DNA from: Photobacterium sp. JCM 19050
Lineage (GTDB): Bacteria; Pseudomonadota; Gammaproteobacteria; Enterobacterales; Vibrionaceae
Assembly: GCA_001310455.1 (NCBI GenBank)
Contig: BAXG01000022.1
Location: forward strand, 24,582-88,581
DNA: 64,000 nt
Direction of reading: 5' to 3'
Shown in pieces: positions 12,435-22,666 of the stretch. A program made the position numbers and the translations under genes. How positions within the stretch are numbered: position 1 is the first letter of the stretch; each line of letters starts with the position of its first letter. Below the pieces are notes generated by a model. The model saw only the letters and a list, made by a program, of their open reading frames with translations. It did no database searches and had not been told where the DNA came from.

Positions 12435-12950
12435 CAGAAGTTACTCCTGATGGTATTAAACTTGAGCTCTTTGCCACCGGGAGTGGTTACGGTAATTGAA
12501 ACCAGCTTTTGCGCTTTCGATGTAGAAGGAAAGTAACGGACAGAAACACTGAGTTTGTAGTTTGAGTAATAATCCCGGTATTTCTCCCCGGATGCATTCA
12601 TATCGGAGTTTTCGTTCAGCCCATTAAAGTCATCGACATCATCATAATCACCCCGGCTTTCAGAATCAGCCCATTGTGTCACTGCAGGCCAGTGAACCCG
12701 ATACCGTTGAATCGCAAGCAGGTATACCTCCGGCAGAAGTATTTTCATCAAACTTTTTACCGCTTATCTCGTTGAGAAGGGAATGCGCCAGTTCAGCTGC
12801 CCGAACCTCATGCAGGGCACTGCCTGCCTGTTTGGCTTGGGGGAAAAGCAGCGTTGTCATCAACAGGATAGCAAACCCGAACACCACGATGCCGACAACC
12901 AGCTCTATCAATGTAAAGCCCGGTGATTTTTCCCGGCGATTATTGGGCAT
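12434..12950 (-). CDS. mshD: MshD minor pilin (frameshifted)
   Basis: MshD is a PilV-like minor prepilin. It starts MPNNRREKSPGFTLIELVVG, with a prepilin site G/FTLIE and the assembly helix GIVVFGFAILLMTTLLFP. The ATG at 12950 overlaps the end of mshC. Near 12668 the reading must jump by minus two (or plus one): two restored bases give SDTMGPDSESRGDYDD and then the frame ending SITVTTPGGKELKFNTIRSNF. The restored length is about 172 residues. A dropped base in mshC places this gene in frame with mshC, creating an apparent fusion. Confidence 0.83.
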
Positions 12951-13430
12951 AAACATACCCTCAGATTCAATCATAACGGGAAGGGTTTTATTGCCGGTGA
13001 CAGTGATACAACTGGAAGGGGAACTGCAATTTAAATTGGTTTGACCGAAGGGAGAGAAGTCGACATTAAACGGGACGTTTCCACCATACCTGATTGAGAT
13101 ACCTCCGGGTAAACTAACCGCTTCATCCTGCCAGTTTACTGCGCCCGAACATATTCGCCCGCTGCGCGAGCTGAATTGCTGTATCCGGTAGCTGTCTGTC
13201 TGGACATCCACCCTGTAACAACGGTCCGGGTTATTAAGGGCAAGAATTTGTGCATGGCGCAGCTCTGCAATAAACGCGTCCCTCGCACCATAAATATCAA
13301 AGTCGCCAAACCCACTCAACCGGGGAATGGCGACCACTGAAAGGATACCCAGAAGCAGCACAACAACCACCAGCTCTACGAGAGTAAAGCCACTATCCTT
13401 GCGAGCTCCTGAAGTAAAAATCACAATCAA
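12940..13430 (-). CDS. mshC: MshC minor pilin (one frameshift at its end)
   Basis: MshC is a GspH/FimT-like minor prepilin. It carries GFTLVELVVVVLLLGILSVV at the N-terminus after a short leader, then an alpha/beta body. As given, the frame runs on into mshD. Adding one G in the G-run at 12958-12960 changes the end to EGYVYAQ-stop, closing the gene at 12940 and overlapping the mshD start, the expected arrangement. The start is uncertain: no ATG is present, and TTG 13430 or GTG 13424 are the options, 12-18 bases after the mshA stop. Restored length is about 163 residues. Confidence 0.82.
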
Positions 13431-13442
13431 TCTTACAACTTG

Positions 13443-13901
13443 TTAGCAGTTATCCGCATGCAACACGGTTGTAGCGACAGCGGACGATGTAGCTGGCTGA
13501 GTATACTCAACAAAGCACTTAGAAGAATTAGTCCACTTAGTGTTACCTTTGAATGAGTACTTAATAGTCCCAACAGCTCCACTAGTGTTGCTATCCCAAT
13601 CTTGACTCAATCCTGTTACTGCGCTTCCAATACCTGCGGAAGTTGCCACCGGATAACCAAAAATAGTTGAGATTCCATCTACATCAGTTGCTGAATCATT
13701 GGACGTAACGCCTTCAATCGCAGCTTTTCCGTACACAACGCTTGAAGCTCCATCAATTGCCCCTTTGAGTCCCTGAAGTGCTGCTTTTTTCGCATCATCC
13801 TGGAAATTAAGGAACTTCGGGGCAGCGGTCACTGCAAGAATGCCAAGAATCACGATGACTACCACCAGCTCTATCAGCGTAAAACCGCCTTGCTTTCTCA
13901 T
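13443..13901 (-). CDS. mshA: MshA major MSHA pilin
   Basis: MshA is the major subunit of the mannose-sensitive haemagglutinin type IV pilus, used for surface scanning and attachment. The 152-residue prepilin has a six-residue leader (MRKQGG), the G/FTLIE cleavage site with Glu5, and the conserved helix VVVIVILGILAVTAAPKF. Two cysteines near the C-terminus (KCFVEY and HADNC) would make the D-region disulfide. A strong AGGAG ribosome site lies 7 bases before the ATG. It follows mshB by 9 bases. The frame is intact. Confidence 0.95.
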   Translation of the reverse strand: MRKQGGFTLIELVVVIVILGILAVTAAPKFLNFQDDAKKAALQGLKGAIDGASSVVYGKAAIEGVTSNDSATDVDGISTIFGYPVATSAGIGSAVTGLSQDWDSNTSGAVGTIKYSFKGNTKWTNSSKCFVEYTQPATSSAVATTVLHADNC

Positions 13902-13910
13902 AAAACACTC

Positions 13911-14501
13911 CTAATTTAAATGAACTTCAATGCGGCCAATCGCCGGCCGGTAAGAGAAATAATGCCCATTGGTAGCACTGCTACTTCCGGAGTTTTCCCC
14001 AACTGTTTTTGATGCCAGTTGGTAGTAAAGACACCGAGGTGTTCCCCCCTCAATGTCTTTGGAAACAAAGTACCGGTAATTTCCGGATGCCAGATCTGAG
14101 GAGTTACGGGTCGAACGCGGCGGATTCTGCAGCAAGTTCTCCAGCATCTGCTGGCACTCCGTTGCTGTGACTGAACTTACGTCCGTAATTCCGTTTTCCA
14201 ATGCAAACGGGTAACCATCCCTTTCACTGCCGTCAGATTCTGCTGACGTCAGGGTAAAGACCGTGCCGTCGTAGTTAACCTGATTGGTACCGGCTGAATT
14301 TTTCGGGCGGCCTGTCGCCTCCCATTGTGCCCTTGCTGAAAGCACTGCCGTCGCGAAACCACCCGCCATGCCTTCCAAGGCCGCAACCTTGGCTTCATCT
14401 GTTACCTGGATAAATCGCGGCAACGCAGCGGCGGCCAGCACACCGATAACAACAATGACAATAACCAGCTCAATCAGTGAAAATCCTTTTGAGTCCTTCA
14501 T
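13911..14501 (-). CDS. mshB: MshB minor pilin
   Basis: MshB is a prepilin of the MSHA system. The 196-residue product starts MKDSKGFSLIELVIVIVVIG, with the prepilin site G/FSLIE. Its paralogy to MshA is evident in the PRFIQVTDEAKVAALEGMAGG segment compared with PKFLNFQDDAKKAALQGLKG of MshA. AAAGGTG precedes the ATG. It lies 15 bases after mshF. In V. cholerae the structural genes beginning at mshB are transcribed separately from the secretory genes; I see no firm promoter in this short gap. Confidence 0.92.
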   Translation of the reverse strand: MKDSKGFSLIELVIVIVVIGVLAAAALPRFIQVTDEAKVAALEGMAGGFATAVLSARAQWEATGRPKNSAGTNQVNYDGTVFTLTSAESDGSERDGYPFALENGITDVSSVTATECQQMLENLLQNPPRSTRNSSDLASGNYRYFVSKDIEGGTPRCLYYQLASKTVGENSGSSSATNGHYFSYRPAIGRIEVHLN

Positions 14502-14516
14502 TTTTCACCTTTTGTG

Positions 14517-15008
14517 TCATTTTTGCGGCGCGTCTAACGTCAAAAATTCGTTGATCATTATTCTCCCACTTTCATAGCGTAACGCCAGCAAATTTTGTCC
14601 AGAAAACTTATAAAAACAAATGCTTTCATCACCTTTTTGCATGTAACTGTCAGCATTCATTATTTGAGGTGTATTTCTATCAACATTGCGGTTAAAAAGC
14701 CGCCAGGTTTCACCGCAATCCAGCTTGCCGTTGTTTTTTACAACGGGTACACCGCTGGCTGAAAACCCGACAGTCATCCCATCAATGTCCATTTGCCCCG
14801 GCCTGCCATTTAGCTCCCATAGCTCCCGTAAACTGGCGGCAGAACGGTACATGGTGGAGCGGTAAAGCTCGACGCTGACCCGATGCGCTTCATCGGAAAC
14901 CCGATTGGTTTGCACCAGCAAAACCGCAACCAGAATAACGACCAACACCAGGAACAGGCCTGACACGAAAAAGCGCCGTTGTAGCTGCTCAAGCGCCGCG
15001 GACTGCAT
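14517..15008 (-). CDS. mshF: MshF pilus biogenesis protein
   Basis: MshF is a small bitopic protein of the MSHA assembly system with unknown detailed role. The product from ATG 15008 (MQSAALEQLQRRFFVSG) is 163 residues with one N-terminal membrane helix (LFLVLVVILVAVLLV) and a periplasmic domain. The open frame extends further upstream inside mshG, but the start overlapping the mshG stop by 20 bases fits homologues and gives a normal cytoplasmic N-terminus. The frame is intact. Confidence 0.85.
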   Translation of the reverse strand: MQSAALEQLQRRFFVSGLFLVLVVILVAVLLVQTNRVSDEAHRVSVELYRSTMYRSAASLRELWELNGRPGQMDIDGMTVGFSASGVPVVKNNGKLDCGETWRLFNRNVDRNTPQIMNADSYMQKGDESICFYKFSGQNLLALRYESGRIMINEFLTLDAPQK

Positions 15009-16214
15009 CCAACATTCCCCACATAGGCAGGAAAATGCCCAAAGCCAGCAAAAGCACCATTGCAGCAACAATTGCCAACAGAATTGGTTCAATTCTCGCT
15101 GTCATGGTTTTTAAATCGTAATCCACTTCCCGATCATAGAAATCAGACACTTCCAAAAGAAGCTGATCTATTTGCCCGGTTTCTTCCCCAACAGAGACCA
15201 TCTGCATTACAAGCGGGGTAAAAATGCCGGTTTGAGAGGCTGAAGAAGCAATGCTTCCCCCACCTTCTATACTTTGCCGCATCTCGACCAACCGGTTTTC
15301 CAGATACCGGTTTCCGAGTGCCTCGGCAGATAACTGAAGCGCCCTGTTAAGGGGAACACCCGCCTGAAGCATCAACGCGAATGTGCGCGAGAACCTTGAT
15401 AACTGGCTCGATTCACTACAGCGCCGACAATAGGAAACCGCAGACGCCAGCGATCCCAGGTCTCCTTGCCTTTGTCCGTATTGCGCCAGTTGCGGAAAAG
15501 TACCCATCCCAGCACAGATGCGCCCAGCATGATGTGCCAGTAATTCACAAAGAAGTTGGAAGACGCGATGAGGATCTTTGTCGGCAAAGGAAGGTCGACG
15601 CCAAACCGGCTGAACATTGAGGCAAATTGCGGAATCACCTTAATGTTCAACACAACCATCGCAATACCAATGGCACTCAGCACGAAGGTGGGATAGCGCA
15701 TCGCTGTTTTAATACGCCTGCGGGTTTCAATTTCCTGCTCATAATAGGATGCAAGCTGTTCGAGGGATTGCTCCAGCCGGCCAGTGTTCTCACCCACGGC
15801 AATCAGTGAGATAAAAAGCTCGGAAAATACCTTGGGGTGTTCGCGCATTGCCATTGACAGTGCCCGGCCATTTGCCAGTTCTGTAGCAATATCTTCCAGG
15901 GCATGCTTCAGAAGCGGGTGATTCGAGCTCTGGGTCAGGCCACGAATAGAACGTAACAGCGGCACGCCGGCTTTGGTCAGGCTGTAGAGCTGGCGACAGA
16001 AGATCACCAGCAGATCCAGTGGAACGGAGCGCTGGAACAGATCGCTGATATTAAGCGATGCGCTGCCTGCTCCCGAGCCACCTTTGCGTACCTCCAGCGG
16101 AATAATGCCTTGCTTCATCAACGCATCTGCCGCGGCGGTCTCGCTCTTTGCTTCAAGCGAGCCACTTACCGCTTTGCCCGATGCGTTCCGCCCGCGGTAC
16201 TTATAGCTCTGCAT
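14989..16214 (-). CDS. mshG: MshG inner-membrane platform protein (one frameshift)
   Basis: MshG is the PilC/GspF-family polytopic platform of the pilus machine, contacting the MshE ATPase. Two T2SSF repeats are visible: FCRQLYSLTKAGVPLLRSI near residue 75 and FSRTFALMLQAGVPLNRAL near residue 275. The N-terminus is the usual YKYRGRNASGKAVSG. The frame breaks near 15408; one added base (GTG GAA TCG) restores VVESSQLSRFSRTF and gives 408 residues. It overlaps mshE by 14 bases and contains the mshF start. Confidence 0.92.
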
Positions 16215-17939
16215 TTCCCGCTCCCGGTGCGGTTACCGATGAATGGGAATCCCCTTCACCAAGCAAGATCACCTCATCGAGGCTGGTAATTCCGCCTTGC
16301 GCGAGTTCCATAGCACTGTTGATCAACGGCTTGTATCCCTTGGCCTGCCGGGCCACACGGCTGAAACCTACTGCATCATTTCCGCGCAGTGCATCTATCA
16401 TTTCCTGGTCCAGCTCCAGCAACTCAAACACACCCACCCGGCCCCGGTATCCGGTAAAGTTACAGGTCTGGCAGCCTCGTCCACGGACCAGTTTCGATGT
16501 GTCCATACCCGGGAAGCGGCTATGCAGCCAGCTTTGCTGGGCTTCGTCGAGCGTAGCAGGCTCTTTGCAATCTTTGCAGACCCGGCGCACCAGACGCTGA
16601 GCCATCACAGCCCGGACAGAACTGGCAACCAGATAACCGGGAGCATTCATATCCAGAAGGCGCAGCGCGCTGTCAATGGCATCATTGGTGTGAAGAGTTG
16701 AGAGCACAAGGTGACCGGTCAGGGAGGCTCGGAGGCCGATTTCCACCGTCTCCTCGTCACGCATCTCACCAATCAGGATGATATCCGGATCCTGACGGAG
16801 GAATGTCCGCAGGATCGATGAGAACGTCAGGTTTATCTTGCTGTTTACCTGCACCTGGTTGATTCGTGGCAGCCGGTATTCCACCGGATCTTCTGCCGTA
16901 ATGATCTTCTTCGATGCCGAGTTCAGTTCGTTAAGTGCGCCATACAGCGTTGTGGTTTTACCCGAACCGGTTGGCCCAGTAACCAGGATCATCCCATGCG
17001 GACGTTTCAACTGACGTCGGAAACGCTCCAAAAGATCCGAAGGCATCCCCACCTCTTCAAGGCTGAGAATACCGGCAGACTGATCAAGCAAACGCATTAC
17101 GACCGATTCGCCGTACTGGACCGGCATGGTGGAAACACGCACATCGACCGAATGTCCCCGTACCCGGATGTTAAAACGGCCATCCTGCGGGAGGCGCTTT
17201 TCAGAAATATCCAGCCCGGACATCAGCTTAAGACGCAACACCAGCGCAGAAGCGACACTGCTCTCATTCAGCAGCGTTTCATGAAGGATGCCGTCGATAC
17301 GCTGGCGGATTCGCAGGCAGTTGGAATCCGGTTCGATATGGATATCCGAGGCGCCAACCTGGATCGCATCTTCAAACAGGGTGTTGATGAGCTTAACAAC
17401 GGTGACCTCTTCACCGCCTTCATCATCCAGGCCAAAAGAATATTCAGATGACGATGAATGCTCCGCTTCCAGCTGCTCAGCGAACGAAACAATTTCCTGG
17501 GTACGCCGGTAATAGCGGTCAAACGCATTAATCAGCTGATGTTCTGGGGCAATCATCAGCTCAACATTGAAATTACCCAGCAGGCTGAACAGCGATTCCT
17601 GTGCCGCCAGATCAGCCGGGTCACTCATCGCCACACGTAAGGTCTGATCGCGCTGGCTAATGATCATGGCCCGCAGACGACGGGCATGCACTTCCGGCAG
17701 CAGGGAGACCGCTTCCTGCTCCACCGTCATCCGGGAGAGGTCTATGAGGGAACATCGAGCTGCTGGGACAGGAAGCGAAGCAATTGATCTTCGCTGAGAA
17801 AGCCCATATCGATGAGCGTTGCACCGAGTTTGCGCCCTTTTCCCTGTTGGTTCTGCAAAGCCAGATCAAGCTGATCCTGGGTGATGATGCTTTCATCAAC
17901 CAGCAAATCCCCAAGACGTTTTCTGAGTTTGACCTGCAT
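16201..17939 (-). CDS. mshE: MshE pilus extension ATPase with c-di-GMP-binding domain (one frameshift)
   Basis: MshE is the PilB/GspE-type hexameric ATPase that powers MSHA pilus extension. The N-terminal MshEN domain shows the two tandem c-di-GMP-binding motifs (KRLGDLLVDESIITQDQL at residues 7-24, then RKLGATLIDMGFLSEDQL about 30 residues on). The ATPase has Walker A GPTGSGKTTT, Walker B DIILIGEMRDEET, and the zinc tetracysteine CKDC...CQTC. The frame breaks near 17750; adding one C gives LDVPLIDLSRMTVEQ and 579 residues. Binding of c-di-GMP to this domain is established in V. cholerae MshE, so extension here is probably c-di-GMP controlled. Confidence 0.95.
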
Positions 17940-17944
17940 AGCCG

Positions 17945-19190
17945 TTAACCTGTATTTCTCTGTAGTGCAGCTAACCGCTGCTGGATAAACTGTTGTGACT
18001 TGGCTGAAATCCGCCCCAAGGACAGCGCCTGCTGATAGGCTTCTTTGGCTTTTCCACCCTGCTCAAGCCTTTCCAACGCGATGCCAAGCCCCATCCACCA
18101 GCGACCGTCATAAGGTTCCGCCTTTACCAGCGCTTCATAGCTGCTAAGGGCAATGGTTGAATCCTTCAGTTGTTGTGCCAAGCGCCACGCACCGCGAGAT
18201 ATTCTGTCGATGCGGCAACCGGGACGGTCTTGAGTGTCTGCAATGCCGCTTGTGACTGAGATTCGCTGACCAGCAGTTTTGCCAGGGTAAGGCGCACAAG
18301 GCCGTCCGGATCGTCTCGTGACAGACCTTCCTGCAGCACGTTCAGTGCCGTTCTGACATCCCCGCGCCCGTAATACAGCGATGCCAGGCGCTGTCTGATA
18401 TCACGCCGGTCGGGTTGGTAATTAAGCGCGGTCTCTAAATGTTTAATCGCCCGGCGGCTGTCGCCTTCCGAGCGGTACTTTGTCGCTTTTTCCAGCTCAA
18501 CATCCGCCAGTTGCTCCGGGCTGAGAGAAACCGTTTTGATTGTCAGGGCTTCGCTTTCGCTGATAACCGTCTCCGGTTTCGATACGGCTTTTTTGACTTC
18601 CTCGGCTGGCGCTTCAGCTTTTACAACCTCGTTGGCCGGAGCACGATTTGTGCCTTAACCGTGGTCTCAGGCTTTTTAGTCTCAACAGGCTTAACTGCGG
18701 TTTTCACTACCTCGGGCGACTTTGGCTGGGGCTTGGTTTTTACAACCTCTTTTTTGGCAATCACTGCCGGAGGGGATGCTTTTTGGGGTTCAGCGTTTTC
18801 ATTCCGGGTGACAGCCGCAGCTTCCTGGCTTTCAGTCAGCTCGACAGCATTTGCCTCGGTGCGTTTGTGGGTCGGGCTGACCAGAACTGGCAATTCTGCT
18901 ATCGGTTCACTGTTTTCAGGCGTTATCTCTTGCGCAGCCAACTCGGCATCTTCATCAAAAACCGGCTCATTCATTGGCGGGGCTACAGGCGATGTATTTA
19001 CCTGCTGGGAGGGCTCACCATTCAGGTAGAAGTACCCCCCAGCCAAAAAACTCAGCACAGCTAACAATCCAACAACGACCATAGGCCGGCGGCTTGCTGG
19101 CAGCGGTTTTATATCGGCGGCTTTCAGATTTCCGGCCTGTTTCCCTGACTCAGGAGCCAGGTCTTTCAGCATTCGGTTCAGTTCACTCAT
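17945..19190 (-). CDS. mshN: MshN TPR-containing pilus protein (2 frameshifts)
   Basis: MshN is a bitopic protein with C-terminal TPR repeats, part of the MSHA assembly complex. Visible: a short cytoplasmic N-terminus (MSELNRMLKDLAPESGKQ), a membrane helix (VVVGLLAVLSFLAGGYFYL), a long Pro/Glu/Lys linker and TPR units (SEGDSRRAIKHLETALNY, and ALVKAEPYDGRWWMGLG near the end). The frame breaks near 18645 (repaired to AQNRAPANEVVKAEA) and near 18195 (repaired to RGALAQQLKDSTIAL), each by one added base, giving 415 residues. Its ATG overlaps the mshM stop (ATGA). Confidence 0.9.
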
Positions 19191-20032
19191 GGTTTACTCC
19201 ACCCCCAAACAAAGGGGAAAACCACTTTGGGCTGTCGTGCGCCCAGCGTACCTTTTATGGCAACCAGTGCCGCCTTGCGGTCTACGTCCCGCCGTTGTGC
19301 GCTGTATGCGGCGATAAGGGCTTTGTGGCAAATCTGATTTATAAGCCTCGGGATCCCGCCGCTGGCCTGCCAGATCAGTTTGCAGGCAGGCAACGGGAAC
19401 ACATTGGCTGCGCCGGCGCATTCGCTACGGTGAGAGATGTATGCAAAGGCTTCTGCCTGATCCAACGGCCGCAACTGCACGCTGAACGTGATACGTTGGC
19501 GCAGTTGACGCAAATGGTGCATCGCCAGCCGCTGCTCCAGTTCCGGTTGCCCGATTAACACAAGGTGAAGAAGTTTTTCCTGTTCTGTTTCCAGGTTACC
19601 AAGCAGACGAATCGCTTCCAGGGCGTCATCAGGCAGTGCCTGTGCTTCATCAAGCAATACAACCACCGACCTGCCTTCTTTTTTACGCTGAATCAGTTCT
19701 CGCTGGATGGAATCTGTCAGCAGCCCGGGATCCTGCGTGGTATCAATACCCAATTCTTTGGCAAGCGCCATCCGAAGTTCGCGCCCGTCCATTGCCGGCG
19801 TCGGGAGGTAAGCCAAATCCATTCCCTCGGGCAATTCCTGCATCAGCATCCTGCAAAGCAGCGTTTTTCCGGTTCCTACCTCACCGGTTACCATCACAAA
19901 GCCTTCCCCCATCGCAAGGGCGCTGAGTACGGTCTGGATACCCTCAACATGGGAAGGCTGGGCATGGAACAGCCCGGTATCCGGTGTCAGTGAAAACGGC
20001 TGGCGGTTATAGCCAAAATAGCGCTCGTACAT
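19187..20032 (-). CDS. mshM: MshM AAA+ ATPase
   Basis: MshM is an ExeA/GspA-like AAA+ ATPase of the MSHA secretion machinery, probably helping secretin or pilus assembly across the wall. The N-terminus MYERYFGYNRQPFSLTPD is typical; Walker A is GEVGTGKTLL and Walker B VVVLLDEAQALPDDALE, followed by a sensor-type ETEQEKLLHLVLIGQPELEQRL. The product is 281 residues with an intact frame. It lies 3 bases after mshL and overlaps mshN. Confidence 0.92.
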   Translation of the reverse strand: MYERYFGYNRQPFSLTPDTGLFHAQPSHVEGIQTVLSALAMGEGFVMVTGEVGTGKTLLCRMLMQELPEGMDLAYLPTPAMDGRELRMALAKELGIDTTQDPGLLTDSIQRELIQRKKEGRSVVVLLDEAQALPDDALEAIRLLGNLETEQEKLLHLVLIGQPELEQRLAMHHLRQLRQRITFSVQLRPLDQAEAFAYISHRSECAGAANVFPLPACKLIWQASGGIPRLINQICHKALIAAYSAQRRDVDRKAALVAIKGTLGARQPKVVFPFVWGWSKP

Positions 20033-20035
20033 GAT

Positions 20036-21662
20036 TTACTCTTCCGGGAACCACTCAGTGATCAGGCGTCGGGAACGTTCAACTTCTTCCAGCCAGGTCT
20101 GATCGCTTACCACAGTCGGTTTCAACAAAATTACCAACTCGGTTTTGGTGTGGAGCTTATAAACGTTTCGGAACAGGTGGCCCAGTCCGGGCACATCGCC
20201 CAGAAGCGGAACCTTTGAGACCTGGTCTGTCACCGCTGATTTCATCAGGCCGCCTATGACCACCACATCCCCGCTTTTCGCATGTACGATGGAGTCAGAC
20301 TCACGGATGGTACTTTTCGCCAATGGCAGCTGGTAGGTACCAAACTGGGAACCCAGGTTGATTTCCTTGGTTTCGTTGGTCACATCCACCACGGTTGGGT
20401 GTACGTGGAGCAACACACCGCCTTCGTTGTCAATCTGTGGCGTGACATCCAGGGAGATGCCCGAGAAAAACGGTGTCAGTTCGATTTCCGGCGTTGATTG
20501 TGAGTTATCGCCGCTGGTATCACTGCTGGATACGTTGGTTACGAAATACTCATCACCGCCGACTTTGATAATGGCCTTCTGGTTGTTCGCGGCCGTTACA
20601 CGAGGCTGGACAGCACGTTGACATCGCCCTGGGTTTCCAGGAAGTTGAGCACGGCATTGAAGTTGCCGTCTGAAATTGTCAGGCTGGTTTGCCCACCGAG
20701 TTGAGCACCAACTGTGTCAGTAGGAATAGATGCTCCGGGGCGGGCGAAGCTCAACACTGTTCCGCCAAGAGACTTGGTGATATTGCTCCATTCGATACCT
20801 TGCTGGTAACTGTCACTCAGTGTCACTTCAAGAATCTTGGCTTCCATGATGACCTGGCGGCGCAGGCGCTTTTGCGATGCTCCAAGGAATGTGCGCACTT
20901 CACGAAGCTCGTTCGGGTACGCGCGAACCGTTACCAGGCTGGCTTGAGGCGAAACCACAACGCTGCGTCCCTGTCCGGAACCAATCATCGCTGCCAGCGC
21001 TTTTCCAGCTGGTTCCAGAAGTCACTTTCTGAACTGGTTTCAATTGATGCCCCGCCGGTTGTCGAGCTGCTGCCACCGCCGGATCCGGAATCACCGCTGT
21101 CTCCGCTGTCATCGCCACCGTCTCCGCCCTCGGAAGAAATTGATCCGGTGGAAATCGTGGTCAGTGACGAGCCCTTACGCTGAAGCTGCAAGTAATCAAC
21201 GGGGATGGTTTCGGTGCGAAGCGATGCAGGGAACACTTGGATGACGTTGCCATTCCGGATAATTTCATACCCGTAAATATCCGAAACAACACTCAATACC
21301 TCATCCAGCGTCACATCTTTGAGTGTCAGGGAAATGGTGCCCGATACCTCAGGGTGAATCACCAGATTGTACGGTGTACCTTTGATTAAGCTGCCAAAAA
21401 ATGCCTGAGCCCCGACATCTTTTGCGCTTACCCGGAACCGGTTTTCCTTTGCTGCGACCGGCACAAATTGCTGCTCGCCGAAAGACGGCATCAGGTCGTT
21501 GGTTACATCAACGGGCAGGTTATCGAGAGGCTGGCGGCTTTGCTGATTAACCACTTCATTCAACGCGCCTTTTACTTCCTTTGGCTCACGGTGGCCCATA
21601 TTGCTCGAGCAACCGGCAAGAAATATCAACCCCAGACTGAAAGCCCAAAAATTACGCATCAC
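20036..21662 (-). CDS. mshL: MshL outer-membrane secretin (2 frameshifts)
   Basis: MshL is the PilQ/GspD-family secretin that forms the outer-membrane pore for the pilus. It begins with a lipoprotein signal (LGLIFLAGCSS), then an STN-type domain (SGTISLTLKDVTLDEVLSVV), a Gly/Ser/Asp-rich linker (about residues 165-195), and the secretin domain with the signature VVVIGGLMKSAVTDQVSKVP. The frame breaks near 21008 (one added A gives LEKALAAMIGSGQG) and 20605 (one added C gives LSSPRVTAANNQKA), restoring 542 residues. Confidence 0.93.
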
Positions 21663-21679
21663 TCAAATTCGTCCTGTCA

Positions 21680-22030
21680 TCAATACTGCTTAACCTGATC
21701 CCTGAATAGGCTGAGTTGCCACTGCTTACCATCCCTGTAAAGCAGCACTGAGGAATCACTGATTTTTCCCACCCGGTATCCGTTAACGGAATCACCTGAA
21801 GTCACTATTTTTCCGGCAATCACTGCATCACAGGTATTTGTACAAATAACGCTTTGTAACGCGGGCAACGGCTGTTTTACCTGTCGCGGTTTTGCTACCG
21901 GCTTTTGCCAGCCAATAGGTGCAGTGGGGTCGACAACCACAGATTCCGCACTAACCGGAATCGACATTAGCGCAGCCAACAATCCAATAATTACCCCGAC
22001 CTTACCCGTTGTTTTAAAATGCCAACTCAT
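21680..22030 (-). CDS. mshK: MshK periplasmic pilus protein
   Basis: MshK is a small periplasmic component of the MSHA system, comparable in position to PilP/GspC-type pilotin or connector proteins. From ATG 22030 the product is MSWHFKTTGKVGVIIGLL and 116 residues, with a signal peptide ending near SVSAES, a PTAPIGWQKP segment, and a pair of close cysteines (CTNTC). A longer open frame extends upstream into mshJ, but the start one base after the mshJ stop is the natural one. The frame is intact. Confidence 0.85.
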   Translation of the reverse strand: MSWHFKTTGKVGVIIGLLAALMSIPVSAESVVVDPTAPIGWQKPVAKPRQVKQPLPALQSVICTNTCDAVIAGKIVTSGDSVNGYRVGKISDSSVLLYRDGKQWQLSLFRDQVKQY

Positions 22031-22031
22031 G

Positions 22032-22666
22032 TCATCCACCAATAAAGTCTGTACTGATACCCAAGGTGTAAACACGAAGCCTGACATCAGCAACCGGGTA
22101 ACGGTCAACCTTGTAGTCCAGGCTGCTCCAGTAATACTGCACCGGCATACCTTCCAGCGCTTGAAGATAGGCCACAAAGTCGAAATACCTGCCACGCAGG
22201 GAAAGCTCCACCGGGTGAAGGTAATACGCGGCAGATTCAGCTACCGCCAGCTCTTCCGCAGGTAAACTTTTCAGACTAATCAGCTCCAGTCCTTTTGAAC
22301 GCTGTAATACCTCTTCCAACAAACCCGCCATTTCAGAGGGTGCTACCAACCGGAAACTTTTTGCTGAAGCATCAGATTCAGTTTTTCGTCACTCTCTTTT
22401 AACTGGGCAATCTGCACATCAATTTTTTTATCCGGGCTGTCATCCAGCGCGCCTTTGTACAACTCTAACTGCTGTTCTTGGATGCGGATTCTTTGCCGGG
22501 CACTTTCCAACTCCGCTTGTTGAACCGAAGATTTTTTTTGCAACGGCTCTACGCCAAGAAAGTAGATGACAAATAGCAGCCCGAATACCGACGCCAGACA
22601 AACCAGCCATTTTTCCCGGGGCGTAAATTGTTCAAAACGCTCTGAAGCAGATTCCAAGTAATTCAT
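22032..22666 (-). CDS. mshJ: MshJ pilus assembly protein (one frameshift)
   Basis: MshJ is a PilO/GspM-like bitopic protein of the pilus alignment complex. Visible: cytoplasmic N-terminus (MNYLESASERFEQFTPREKW), a membrane helix (LVCLASVFGLLFVIYFLGV), a coiled coil (QQAELESARQRIRIQEQQLE) and a ferredoxin-like periplasmic domain (LHPVELSLRGRYFDFVAYLQ). The frame breaks near 22347; one added base gives QKVSGLVAPSEM and 211 residues. Its start overlaps the mshI stop by four bases. Confidence 0.87.
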
